Below, in pieces: positions 1-12,379 of a stretch of DNA of 64,000 nt. Origin of the DNA: Adineta vaga (lineage: Eukaryota; Rotifera); assembly GCA_021613535.1 (NCBI GenBank), contig CP075494.1, forward strand, positions 13,454,001 to 13,518,000, written 5' to 3'. The stretch's first letter is position 1, and every line of letters starts with the position of its first letter. Both the position numbers and the translations under genes were made by a program. The notes under the pieces are model-generated. The model had not been told where the DNA came from. It saw only the letters and a program-made list of their open reading frames with translations, and did not search any database.

Positions 1-1356
1 GCCAGCCATCGGTCCCCTTCGTTGGGGTAGGTTAAAAATCAGTAATCTTGAAATATTATTAGGTTTGTTGAGCATTCTGAGTTACTCATCTGACATACAA
101 AATCAATATCATTTTTCTTTCTCAAGAGTTTAACAACAGACATAATTACGAAATTTTAATGTTTTTTCGTTTCTGTCAAAATAATGGTTAAAATTCTGAA
201 TGAAATTTTCAAAAGAAAACGAAAACGAAAACGAACTAATCGATTCATAGAAAACAATAAATTTAGTCAATACATGATAAAAGAAGTTAGATTTCATAAT
301 TGAAAGTGTCATAAAAATGGCACTAAACTGTCCTCCGTAGAAAATGAGAAAATTAGTGAAATTCCGCAACGAACGATGTTTTTTAAATAACTTCACTATG
401 GCTTGGGATAACTCAGTGGAATTTTCAGCGTTGGTAGAGCTAATTAATCTTCATATATGCCCGAAATTTCAGAAAGATCTCTCTTGTTATTGATGAGATA
501 AATATCTTACAAGTTGAAAAAAATGAAATTCCGTAACGCTTGGCCGTGCCGATATTCAAATTGGGAGGAATACTATCACGCCCTCTATCAACGGATTAAA
601 GCTTTATCAACAAAAATGATTTCACTTACTACTCACATCAATTAATCGAAATGCGTATCTATCTGTTCTTTTTTGATAGAAGATTAAAAGTAAATCTACT
701 CGTTCCATACAACTATTATTGTTGAATTTACACTACTTTAGATAAAAACGTCACAGTGCTTCTATAATACTTTTGGAAATTTAGAAAACATTTGTTGATC
801 TACGATTAGATAATTTCAACCGTCATAGGTAATTTCTTTACAATGAAAGGAGAGAACATAGTATAAAATCTGTTCTTTTTATACCCCAAGTTTATTCCTG
901 AACATCTGTCTATTTTCTATACATTTGATTCTTCGCCTCCCCAATAAAACCATTCAACCCTACAAATGCTTTTCAAGGTAAATTATGGTAGAAAAAAACA
1001 AACCACAATAACGCATCGTATAATGATAATAAAAACAATCAACAATGTTATTATTATTGCACAGGGAAAACGAATCACGTAGTTTGATTTGTTAATATTT
1101 CATCACCCGTCTAGTTATTTTATGATAATAAAAAATAAAAATCTTGTGAAATACGAGATCTTTTTCTGACTTATCATATTATTCATAATTAATCTAGTTA
1201 GATGAGTTGTTTTTTTCAATGTGAAAATCGATTTTTCGAACGCATGAAAAAAGAGACTCGGACCTTGAATAAGAATAGTACACTTACATGTTGCCGGTAA
1301 TATAAAGTAGAATGTCGTTCTCACGCCGATGCACGTTTTATTACAAATGGTATTGA

Positions 1357-1377
1357 CTTGCACGCACTGCGTGCAAG
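1357..1377. repeat. 21-bp inverted repeat
   Basis: The arms cttgcacgca and tgcgtgcaag are exact reverse complements around a single central c. The site is more GC-rich than its AT-rich surroundings. It could be a binding site or a chance hairpin; nothing next to it suggests a transposon end. Confidence 0.5.
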
Positions 1378-2599
1378 CAAAAAAAATAAATAAAAGCTTC
1401 TAAAAAGAGAAGAAAAAAACCTATTAGTTATGAAAAGGATTTATACATTGTGATATGTGAATAATATATAAATGTATGCATATATATATACATATTCATC
1501 CAGGTAGATGAAGACGTCATAGAACATCGATAAATGTTGTATGGCATAGAATGTCTAGAAGATTGCAAGTGTTTTATTCTGATTGACGTGTAAATATCTG
1601 GAGTGAGTTGAAATACGTTTTTAATCGAATGGAGAATAAATATTCTTTTACTTGTTTTTCTTTCTGCGAACACTCCTTTTCTCATGTGACTATGTGAAGT
1701 AGAATATTCATCGAATTTTGCGGTTAGAATATTAGATGTGAGCCTATATTTCTTCTTCTTTTTTTCTTTCTTCTTTTCCCTTTAGAGCAAGAACAGACGA
1801 GAAAGAGGGAGAGAGAAAAATACGAACGTTAATTTTGTTTTTCTTATTCGAAACGTAAATATACACTTCATAAATGTATGAATATACATATATATAGCAT
1901 GTCAAATGGAATTATTTCCATAAAAAGAATAAAACAACTCTATCGTATAAAAGAGAGAAGAAAACGTGTTCATTGTAAAGTATACATTAAATATTAGAAA
2001 TGTGAAACCATCGACTTTTTCTTATCTAATGATAAATGTCACCTATTCTAAATAGTTCTCTTTCAAAGCTCATGTGATATTCTCTTATAATCAATCATTC
2101 GTTTCATTGACGTTTTCCGTGAATATTTCTAATCGGATTTGATGCTGAATTAGTCCTAATAAATAAATGTCAACTAATCGAAATATTATTCAAGGTGTCA
2201 TAAATAAATGATCATTTATCGTGATATTTAGATAAGAAAGAGAGAGAGAAAAAAACCCGTTTAATATCAAACGATCCTTTAAAGAATGAAGGTTTTATTT
2301 AGCATACGTTACATGTCTGAGATATTTCAGCTGTCGATCACAAAAAAACAACGTTTTTTTCCTAGGAAAATAAAAGATATAATCTGTCAAATGCATTCAA
2401 TGTGTATGCATTACTTGTGAATAAAGAATGAGTTTGTTAACTTACGTGGATTAAACATTTTGGACGGAGAAAAAAATTGACGTCAAGAAAAGATAGAGTT
2501 TTCTACCTACATGTAAATCTTTCATCGAGATGACGTCGACATTTCGGTTACTATGGAAATAGTGCAATTGAAATATGATCATTTTCTTTTAAAGACAAT

Positions 2600-2619
2600 A
2601 TTTGACATCGATGTCAAAT
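2600..2619. repeat. 20-bp perfect palindrome
   Basis: Positions 2600-2619 read ATTTGACATC followed by its exact reverse complement. No gene is adjacent. The function is unknown; it could be a dimeric factor site or chance. Confidence 0.5.
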
Positions 2620-3039
2620 CATATGACATTAACATACGAATTTCTTATTTATCTGTAACTCTATAGTCATAAGAATACACTGATATATTCTCGATTATAT
2701 AAATAACATTGCCTTACTATTTCCAAATACGAATATATAACATACGCACACCAGATTACAAAAAGCAAACATTGATTTAATCATTAATCACACATACATC
2801 ACTCATTTTATTGATCAATAAGATCTCTCAATCTGTTTTATTTTTTTGTTTATTTCTCGAGTTTAGATAAAGTTGATACATAGAACTACAATGAAGTATT
2901 CTCGTTAAATGATTAATATAAAGCTGAACGAAATAAAAGGAGATAATTGAATTCACAAAAAGCAAAAGACAACACAAAAAATGATAGACTCTTATTTCTT
3001 TTTTTAGTGATTATATTTTATACATATTGATTTTCTTTT

Positions 3040-4271
3040 TTAACGATTATTGCTGTTCTTCTTTTGCTTATTTTCCGTCTAAATAAAAATAAAAACAAAG
3101 ATTAGTGATCGATAAGATAAAACACATACATTTTTCATTAAAATAATCAAAATTCGAATGAATAAATCCACCATATCAATAAATAAAAGAAGTGCATGTC
3201 TATAAAAGAAAATATATCATCTATATTTATCGATTTAATTTTAAAAAAAATCATCTACTTGACATAATTCATATCTCCATTGTTAGCTCGTTCAACAATC
3301 AATTGTGTATCAAAAAGAATATATCCGCATGCAATAGCCAAGCCAAGATAAAGATTAACCTAAATTGACAAAACATTTTTTTGTTTTGAGAAAATAAACT
3401 TGAAAAAGAAAATGATTGCGATTCATCGTTTACTGATTTGTGACACTCTTTTATCACGATGATAATTACAAATGACATACGTCAAAATTAATGACTATAA
3501 AAACCTAATTATCTACCGGTAATAAGACTTTTTCATGTCAGATACACAAGGTTGTTTCATGTAAAAACGTATCAATCTATAAACTTACATTAAAAATCAA
3601 TTGTGAACGTGCAAAGATGTTCATTAAACTTAAAACAAGTAAAATCGATGTGCCTGTACCAAGTAAACCTAAAAATGATCAAATTCAACGTGATATTCAC
3701 ATGATTTTCATTTCAAATCTTTACCTCCAAGATATAAATAAGTACGTTTTGTTGTTAACAATGCACTAAGACTAAAACAGACAAATATGACTGTTGTAAT
3801 TAAAAATGCTGTCATAACAATTTGTGGATCGACATGAATTGCTAAACTAATCAACGGACTTAAATATATGCCAGTAAATAGAGCTGTAGCAGACATTAAT
3901 GCAAAACATTGCTTTTGAGTACGTGCATTGAAATCCATTGAGGAAAGCCAAACACTGGTTATCATCGAAGCAAAAATTGCTAGACGAGGATAGTTGAGCC
4001 AACCATTCATGGATAAAAATATACCCAAAGTGGCACAAAATGTTGCGCCCATTAAACTAGTATAAACATTTTTTAAATGATTTTGAACTCTTGGTTGACT
4101 AGAGAGAATAAAGTTTCGTAAGTTGAAGAGAAAAAAAAAGAATAAAATACTTACAGAGTGGAAAAATCCAAAAGTGTTTTAAAATTGAATTTATTTGAGG
4201 TAGTTGATTTACCATTACCCCGAAATTGATTGATATTATCAAAGAATCCAAATGAGTTTGTTTGTGACATG
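3040..4271 (-). CDS. TMBIM6: Bax inhibitor-1 (TMBIM6-like)
   Basis: A multi-pass ER membrane protein of the BI-1/TMBIM family, which modulates ER calcium leak and suppresses cell death. Six exons join in frame. Exon 1 (4271-4155) starts MSQTNSFGFFDN and leads into KTLLDFSTLQPRVQNHLKNV, which matches the family N-terminus. Exon 2 (4098 to about 3730) carries GIYLSPLISLAIHVDPQIV and TKRTYLYLGG. Later exons encode GLLGTGTSILLVLSLMNIFA, CGYILFDTQLIVERANNGD and DMVDLFIRILIILMKN, the family's last membrane segment. The tail TENKQKKNSNNR is short, Lys/Asn-rich and presumably cytosolic. Introns are about 50-60 bp, apart from one of roughly 230 bp before the FDTQ exon. Length, about 240 residues, fits the family. 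It lies just downstream of, and on the same strand as, the kinase gene. Family identity is strong; exact exon ends are by eye. Confidence 0.9.
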
Positions 4272-4916
4272 ATTTGTCAGATTATCGATTAAAAAAAATC
4301 TCGAAATAAAATATCCTATTTATTTATTCGGTGCATATATATTAATAGTCGAGAAGGTTCGAGAATTTATGAAAGAATATTGAATTTTTCTTTCGTTAAC
4401 CATTCTTTAGGATGAGTGATAAAAATATCTCTTTTGTCATATAAATGAGATGAAAAAAGATTAGAAAATAGAGGAAATTTGTCATATCTTACAGGTAATT
4501 GACTGAATGACGTAAAAACAAATTTATCCTATCTCATTTTAAAACGTGGAGAACAAGAAAATGAAAAAAATAACAACGATGTAATAGAAAATAAATCTTC
4601 CATTGGCCAATAAAGAACCAATCAGAATAAAACATCAACAAATTAGACTAAACGTAATTTAAATCTTTCCTATACATTTAAATAAAAATTACTTTTCGTA
4701 TATGAGAAGTAGAGAAAAAAAATCTCAAAAGAATACAATTATTGCAGACAATCAGTAACAGTGACATCTACAAACGAATACATAACCATGCGTATATGTA
4801 TATATTATTATAGAATAGTCATTTTCCATGTTTCTATGTTTTTTAATGAATACCTTCTTACATTCAATAAGAAGAAAAATGAAGATTTCATTAGGAAATA
4901 AAAATGATGGCTGTCA

Positions 4917-5950
4917 TTAAAACATCCTTAGATAAGGATGTCCTAGTAATTGTTGAGCAGAAGGTCGAACACTTGGATGCGAGGAAAGACTTCGTTTTAA
5001 ACAATCAGATAATGCACGGTCTCTCACTGGTGGAAATGGTATTGGTGCCATCGAAGAAATAGCCGCCACTTTTTGATTTCGATCCGTAATCCCGAAATAA
5101 GGTGGGCGACCATACGTCATTTCATAGAGAATTATACCAGCTGACCATACATCGGATTTATGACTTGTTTGATGTGAAAATACTTCAGGTGCCATATAAT
5201 CTAGAATATATGAAGTTATTTTAATTAATTAGATATCTTGTTTTTCATACCGAGAGTACCACGAACTCCTGTTCGTCGAACAGTCTGTCTTGGTGAAGTT
5301 ACACGAAAAGCAAGACCTAAATCAGTGACTTTGAGTACATTGTTTACTAAGATTAAATTATCCGGTTTAATATCAGCATGAACTTTAAAAGAAAATGAAA
5401 TCGATTGAATATATATTTAGAAAATTGTTTATCTTCAGATTTATTACCAACACGCATATCATGAAGATCTTTTAAAATAGTTACAATTTGTCTCCAATAC
5501 GATCGTTGAACTGCAGCATCTAATGGTATTCCATTTAGTTGTCGTCTGAAACTACCATCGCCTAATTCCATAATCATATAACCAATATTTTCTTGAGGTT
5601 TATATTCAAAATCGACTAACTGAACAAAATGTCTTGAGCGTCCAGAAAGAAGTCTTAAAAGACGTGCCTCTTTCTTGAAACTTTGGACTCGTTGTCGTAA
5701 ATCAGAAGGTGGATAGCGTGAAAAATAAAATACTTTTGCAGCATATTCAATAGCATTTTGATCTTCACATCTATATACAGTAGCTTCACTTCCTTGACCA
5801 ATTGTATCTAAGATACGATAGAAACGACCACCAACAGAAAATACTGGTGCTAAATATCAAATATATCATTGATTTTTTTTTCTTTTAATAGGAATAAACA
5901 AAAAAACATGTCATATATCTACCATCCTTCCTCGATGATCCAAGGCCCAT
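4917..5950 (-). CDS. MPS1/TTK-like protein kinase, catalytic domain only
   Basis: A compact kinase of four exons, roughly 300 residues. The start MGLGSSRKD at 5950 splices in frame to APVFSVGGRFYRILDTIGQG. Visible motifs are the Gly loop IGQGSEATVYRC, the Lys of YAAKVFYF, MIMELGDGSFRRQLNG (like the MPS1 hinge), the catalytic loop VHADIKPDNLI, TDLGLAF at the metal-binding site, GTLDYMAPEVF, and SDVWSAGIILYEMTYGRPPY. HADIKP and YEMTYGRPPY resemble TTK (HSDLKP, YYMTYGKTPF). The TPR and kinetochore-targeting N-terminus of true TTK is absent, and DFG is DLG. The Lys, catalytic Asp and metal Asp are all present, so activity is plausible. A divergent MPS1 paralogue is the best reading; a true spindle-checkpoint role is not shown. 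Confidence 0.8.
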
Positions 5951-8575
5951 ATTGAGTTTCGATCTTACAAGAGTATCTTATATAAATAATTCGTAAAGAC
6001 CTTAATATTCGTCTTTGTTGTTGTTGTTGTTGTTGATGTTGTTGATGTTGGTAGTGATCACAGATACACAAGCTAAAATAGTTAAAAACCGATCACCTTG
6101 CTGATGAAAAACATTGTTTCATTTAGCTATATGGCTGTGGTTTTTCTTCTTTTCTTCGTAGATGGTTACAGTTTGATGCACACACCTATGTAACATGTCT
6201 GAAGTGATACCTTTACAGGTAAAAAAACCTGTCATCATATTGTTATTTTTTCATATATTGTCAGTAGAAATAAGAACTAATTTCTCATACATTTAACTGA
6301 TGGATCATCATTGACATCGAGAGAAAAAAAGAGTGAAGTATAAAAGTCATGTTTTGTACACGTCACAATTGAAGAAAAGAAAAAAATAAATCGATATGTT
6401 GATAATAATCATTGAATAATTTGATCTTAGTTGGATAAATATCAATAGAACGTATAAATGTGTCTATTTTAAAAAATATGAAAATTACTTTTTCTTCAAT
6501 TCAATTATTTCCTTCATATGGTTGTTTTTGCCGATCGAAAACAACTAATTATTGTTCTCACGAAATATTTTATTGATATACCGAACGATATGATTATATA
6601 AACATGAAAATTTTCAAGACATTCGACAGCTTATTCTTTTTTTGATAACTATCTAATGACTTAGCAATATCGATAGTTCGGTATCTATACATATGATATG
6701 CATAGTGAGAAGGACATTGATATAATTGCAATGAAACGATAATTAGAAATTCTAAATATCATAAACATGTTTATAGAAGGTTGACTCGTTGAGAAATAAA
6801 CTCCATTAGAGATCAAGGACAAAATCGAAAATCCTAAATCAAAAAATTTTGTTATTCAATAGTGAAATTATGTGTGTACAAGAAAAATAGTTTTGATGTT
6901 ATATATCAATCTCTCCTATACGAGTACTTTTCAAATAAATTCCAATTCGATTCGATACGATCTATTGTAATAGTTTTCATCAATGCAATATAAATGATCA
7001 TAAAAATGTATATATAAGAAATCATCATAGATGGCACGAATGGTCAGTATTAAAAGAATGACACTCTATCTGTTTGATATTATTGAACTGAACAGTTGTG
7101 TCTCTGTCTTCATATGAACCAATAGAAATGGATCCTTTGTTTTCCGATAACGATAACGGTGATCAATCGATATCACCTGGCAAAAAGTCTTTTCTTTTCT
7201 CTTCTTTTTTTCGGCCAAGTACGTTAATAATTTTCATTCATTTTATCATTTGCGCGTATGTTTTACTTTTTATAGTCTATTTATAATTCATTTATCCTTC
7301 ACGTATTCAATATAAGACAATTCTCTTAATAGGAATGTCTGTCTTTATTTATATAAAGATTTCGTCGTTCTTCTTTCATTGTTATTCGAGATATAAACGA
7401 ATGTGTATTAATTACGCTTCGAAAAAAAAAGAAAGAAAAGAGATTTCGTGATATGTCTAGATCTATAATGAATACTAAGACAGAAGGCAAGCTTTATTCA
7501 AGTATCATTATCTGAAAAAGAATAGATGCCTATATTAATGTACTACTACTACTAGATATTACAAGAATGTTTTATTTCTTATGCAAGTTTCTTTTATTCT
7601 TCGTCTTCTCTTCTTTCTCTTTTGAGGTCAGTTGGTCGTTGATAAAATTTGTAAAGTATGCATGTATGTATGTATGTATGTGATCTGTTCAACTTTATTA
7701 CATATTTCTTTTCTTCTTTCCCGTTCTTTAATGCTGCCTATGTAGGTAAGCATTGATCAAATCTCTGATCAAATAACCTACTCACATTGTCTCTAAGCAT
7801 ATACATACTTTTTCGGACTCTTTAACATGGAAGAACATTATCATACATCTCTTGTCAACAGCAAATATCCATATACTGTACGTAAGATGGAATGTTGAGT
7901 ACTCATTAGGTTTAACATTGTGTATGCGTGACTAGAGAAGATGTAGACAAGCTTAATCAGTAACGTTAGTACGTGTTTAGTGTTGTTTTTCTTTTGTGAA
8001 CAAATTCAATTCTCATTAGAAAAAAATCTAGTTCGTATTAAAATCTTATCAATGATTTGAACAAGATAACATATAGTCATTTTTTTATTTCGTGACAAAA
8101 TCATTGTACGAATCGGTAGAGCGATTCAATTCATCCAATATGATGATAGACCTATATACGTCTGTCTTCTTTATTTTTGCTTCATCGATCATTTTTTTTC
8201 TTCTTCATTTAATTGAGAAATGAGCCTTGAATTATTATTTTTCTCTTTCATTTTCTTCCTTGAATATAGGTTTCATTTTGAATGATCGGCTTGAATTATA
8301 CATTTATATATCAACATATGTATGATATTAATTGAACTTTAGTCTTTCTTCTTCGTCATTTTTTGACTAGAATACTCTACATACTGTTAATTGCCTCAAG
8401 CAATGAGTCGTCGGAGATAGGGAGACAGCGTGAAAAATAACGACGCTTCGAAAGACAATGAACAGAAGAAAGACGCATTGGTTAATATCATCGGCTTGAT
8501 ATAGACGGCGTTGAGTAGAAGAAGAAGCGAGAGAGAGAGAGAAGCTAAACAGTTGTTGGGTATCAAACGATAATA
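5951..8575. other. intergenic region between kinase and Vangl
   Basis: This separates divergently transcribed genes. It contains the TTG tract (6015-6050) and an ATGT tetranucleotide run near 7660-7681. A short open frame at 7129-7280 encodes MDPLFSDNDNGDQSISPGKK and ends at a good donor (gtacgt), but the nearest acceptor, 55 bp on, leads straight to a stop. I do not accept it as a gene. Nothing else is recognisable. Confidence 0.5.
6015..6050. repeat. TTG-type trinucleotide repeat
   Basis: Repeated ttg units with gatgtt interruptions, about 60 bp upstream of the MPS1-like kinase start. A simple-sequence tract in the presumed promoter or 5' region. Confidence 0.8.
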
Positions 8576-8693
8576 ATGAGCAACCATCAAAAAGCGATGA
8601 TTACAACAAAAGCAGAATATGAGTTACTCTTAAACAAAAATGGGAATGCCGTAGAGAAACACTATTATGCGTCCGATATTTTGGTAAGTTCGT
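8576..8693 (+). other. probable upstream exon of Vangl
   Basis: An open stretch starting ATG at 8576 (MSNHQKAMITTKAEYELLL) ends at the donor TTG|gtaagt. The next acceptor, tatttag at 8827, joins it in frame to IMDPDTYGG. It is either 5' UTR or adds about 40 residues to the N-terminus. Known Vangl proteins begin close to MDxxxxxSG, so initiation at 8831 is favoured and this exon is more likely non-coding or an alternative start. Confidence 0.4.
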
Positions 8694-8830
8694 TCACTTC
8701 GAACAAGATATTGCGTATGCCGAGCCAATTAATTTACTATTGAATAGAATTTCTTTTGATTATATAAATCGATCATGCAATATGAATAAATCGATAATTT
8801 TAATGTAATCTGGTCTTTTTTATTTAGATT

Positions 8831-10669
8831 ATGGATCCAGATACTTATGGTGGTTCATTATCAAATGCTCTTCCTTCATCGTCATCGCATACAATTAGTA
8901 ATGAAACACGTTCATCATCTCGTCGCCATCAACATCATCATAAGAAACGAACAAATGATGGTACAATAACAATAGCACCTATTGCAACATCAACAGATAG
9001 TCAAGATGAACGTATTGAAGTTAAAATTCTTCCACAAGATGATAATTGGGGTGAAACAACAACGATTACTTGCAATGGTGGAAATGAAGATACATTAACC
9101 AATAATAATGATACAAGTTTACAATTGAATGAAAATAATCATCATGATCATTTACATGTCTTATCAAATAATCTTAACCGACGAACATTATCTTTAACAA
9201 TATCACAATTCGCTATCTATCTACTGTGTTTAATTGCTTTCATTACACCAATATTCTTTCTAACATTACCCTATACATTAGTAACATCAGATTCAATTTA
9301 TATCGAAGATTATTCGCCAATCTTAACAATTATTTTTAAACTTATTTTTTTACTCATGGGAACCTTTCTCTTATTATATCGACGTCGAAATAATACGTAT
9401 CTACCACGTATTCATCTACAAAAGACATGTCTAATATTTGTACTCTTATTTGTCCTTATTGTCTATTGGTTTTATTATATCTTTAAAATCTTACAACCAA
9501 AATTCGATTCTTACGAACGAGTTTTAACATTAACATCTACATATGAAGATTTACTTTTATTCATCTTGATTCTATCTATATTAATCGTAGAAGTGAAATG
9601 GTTATATCCAAAATGGATTGTTAAAGTTGTACGATCTCCTGATGGCCAAACAAGACAATATACAATTGGTAATAGATGATTGCTCATATATTTTGAAATA
9701 TTTCGTTTTCTTTTAAGGCTCAATGTCAATTCAAGAAGCAAGTGTTTATCTCATCGAACAATACTATAAAGATTTTCCTGTATTTAATCCCTGGTTGGAA
9801 AATGCTCAACAAACGCAAGGAAAACGTCACGGAGCATATTCAGCAAAATCAACTGGTTCACAATCCAATGCATCGACAGTTGTTGGAAATGGTTTAGATG
9901 GAACTATGGCACGATCAATGCGTGGCTTTAACGATAGGTAACATCATCATATTATTGATATTCGTGAGAGTATGAAATGAATAATGATATCGTATTTTAG
10001 ATTCTACGATGAACTTGATTATGAACGTCGTGTTCGTAAGAGACATATGAAATTATTAAGTTCGTGTGAAGATGCTTTTACACATGTTCGAAAATGTCTC
10101 AATGAAAAATATGGTTCCCATATACCAATGGATGCTCGAGAAGCAGCACAAGTAATTATTATGATTTTCTTTTATATTCTTCAAAAAATCAATTTGTTTT
10201 CTAGGCTGTATTTTCTTCAATGTCACGTTCTCTTCAAAAATATCTTCGATTAACTCGTCAACAACCTTATTTTACTCGTGAATCAATTATTTCTCATTTA
10301 TCAACATGTTTATCACATGATCTTTCTCCTCGAGCATTTCTTGAACGTTATGTTCAAACAGAATCCCAACCATTAGCAACATTACTTTTTCCTGCTCTTG
10401 CCTCGGTTACAAATAATCATCAAGAACAAACCTGGACATTGATTTGTGATCCTCAAACTGCAACAAATAATGAAGAAAGACAAGAAAAAGTTTCAATTAA
10501 TCAATCTATCTATCCAAATTTAACATTCGTCCTCAAACAACCACATGCAGAACATATTGCTTTGATATGTACATTTCATCAAATGCCACGAGTGAATTTA
10601 ATCGAAAAAATCTTCGATTCTAAACATAATAAGTTTGTTTTGAAATTAAATTCAGAAACATCTGTTTAA
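8831..10669 (+). CDS. VANGL: Vang-like planar cell polarity protein
   Basis: The core planar cell polarity membrane protein (Van Gogh/Strabismus), which partners Prickle and Dishevelled. Four exons follow the ATG: 8831-9668, 9718-9937, 10001-10151 and 10205-10669. The N-terminus is Ser/His-rich and cytosolic and contains the family hallmark VKILPQDDNWGETTT. Four hydrophobic segments follow (around LSLTISQFAIYLLCLIAFIT, IIFKLIFLLMGTFLLLY, CLIFVLLFVLIVYWFYYIF and LLLFILILSILIVEVKWLYP). The long C-terminal region carries VVRSPDGQTRQYTIGSMSIQ, YYKDFPVFNP, EAAQAVFSSMSRSLQKYLR and AFLERYVQ. The protein ends KFVLKLNSETSV, the conserved PDZ-binding tail. Start and end both match the family. An upstream in-frame exon may exist (8576-8693). 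An aataaa near 10907 is a candidate polyadenylation signal. Confidence 0.95.
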
Positions 10670-10973
10670 TCTTAGCGTCCAAATTCACATAAAAGTCAGA
10701 TATATTTTTTACGAATTTCGTTTTGATGATGATTAGATCTCTCAAACAATTCAGATATATACATATCTTCAATGATCGTTGCATTTTCTTTTGTCTCCTG
10801 CATGTATATGTTTAATATACTTACTCTTTTCTTTTTTGCTTCTCTTCCTTTTCTATGTGTGTTCAATGTTAATTAATGAAAGAGAAGATATTGTGTATGT
10901 ACTATGAAATAAATCAATAAGAGATGTACGCCAATTTTATTATCATTAATTAGGAAAAAACAAAAGAACAAAT

Positions 10974-11999
10974 CTATTTGTTTTCATTTTTATCAGAATA
11001 AAATTGCAGAGCAACTCCATTGATACAATAGCGCATATAAGTAGGTTGTGGACCATCATCAAATACATGACCCAAATGAGCTTTACACTAAAATAGAATG
11101 ACAAAGATTTAGTTTTCTGATCATTTCCAATTAACAAATACGAACTTTTGAACAATGTACTTCTGTTCGAATCATTCCATACTTTTCATCAGTATGTGTT
11201 GCTACATTTTCTTCAATTTTTGATTGATAAAATGATGGCCATCCTGTACCACTATTGTATTTATGCTTTGAACTATTTGAGATCTTTTCATAAACAAACA
11301 AAGCTTCGAAATTTTATCAATTACCTGAATAATGTAGAATTACACACCGCACAAGTATATATACCTGATTGTTTATTTGTATATAATTCACTTGTAAATG
11401 CCTGAAATAAGATGAAAGTTATTATTGAAATCAATAAACATAAATTTACCTCTTCAGTACCACTTAATTGTGTTACTTTATACGCTAATAAACTTAGTTT
11501 ATCAATATTATGATACCATGAAGCTATTACAATATGAATACTTATGAATATATTTTATTAGAACATAAAACTTACGAGTTTCAATGACATTAATAATCAA
11601 ATGTTTTGCTTGTTTTTCTTTTTGCTCCGTAACTGGTACAGTTAGATCACCGATATAAGTTAAATTATTTTGACCTGTTAGAATTCTTGCGGAAAGCGTG
11701 TAAGTATTATGTGGATTGATTTCTGCCAATGGATATTTGAGTTTAAAGGGAAAATTAAACGATGAAACGGTGCGATTTGTATAAAGTTTGATTTTTATTC
11801 TTGCTATCGAGCGAGGACGATCATTACGAGTAAGACGAAGTTCAACTAATAAATGAGCATTTTTATCTCCATTTGGTAATGAACCATTTCCACGAACTTC
11901 ACCACGAATAATTGCATGAGTCAATCGTTTCGATGAGGAGATTGTTAGATGAAAAGAGAAAGTAATGAAAACATATACGAATAATTGATGATATTTCAT
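10974..11999 (-). CDS. secreted YbaY/YscW-like domain fused to methionine-R-sulfoxide reductase B
   Basis: The protein starts at 11999 with a signal peptide ([20 protein letters not shown]). Next comes a beta-rich domain ([59 protein letters not shown]) that resembles the YbaY/YscW lipoprotein-type domain, PF09619, known mostly from bacteria. Exon 1 ends at 11576 and splices in frame (11523) to a full MsrB domain: [69 protein letters not shown] and the catalytic RYCIN. Both CxxC zinc pairs and the catalytic Cys are present. MsrB reduces methionine-R-sulfoxide in proteins; the signal peptide implies action in the secretory path or outside the cell. Convergent with Vangl. The MsrB call is firm; the N-terminal domain call rests on pattern only. 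Confidence 0.85.
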
Positions 12000-12379
12000 G
12001 ATTGAAAGAAAGAAGATTCTCAATGTAGTAAAATTGTTCTTTAAATAAAGAAATAAAAGATTGTCTTATCACAATGTGGGTAATATGATCAGTTCGTTTG
12101 TGGTTTGAATGCTTTGATGTTATCAATTTAAGAAGAAAATCGAGAAGATGAAGTAAGGTTAAAGGTTAGAAGTTTGCATCATGGACAAATATCATACTGT
12201 TAAAAGTAATTGATTTTTTACTTTCTTAAAGAACTTCTTCTTTAAATTTTATTCTGTTCGAAGTTTAGGATTTCACTAAATCTATTAGAACAAGAGAAAA
12301 ACAAAAGTGAATAAAATAAAATAAACAATCTATTCTAAAAGTTAGGAAGGATATCCGCAGAGGAATATTTTTGATCAAC

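Larger units (their letters stand above)
1..3039. other. AT-rich gene-free stretch
   Basis: I see no coding exon here. The short open frames on both strands are low-complexity (Phe/Ile/Lys-rich) and have no splice-consistent partners. Visible items are simple A/T tracts and two perfect palindromes, at 1357-1377 and 2600-2619, listed separately. The 3' flank of the Bax inhibitor gene probably occupies the right end. Confidence 0.6.

Noticed and set aside
1-3039. tRNA or snRNA genes in the left gene-free region
   Set aside because: I looked for A/B-box-like and snRNA core motifs by eye and found none convincing; a covariance-model scan would settle this.
7098-7286. 62-codon open frame starting GTG, containing MDPLFSDNDNGDQSISPGKK
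   Set aside because: It has no ATG at its start and no downstream coding exon; splicing at gtacgt to the nearest acceptor gives an immediate stop.
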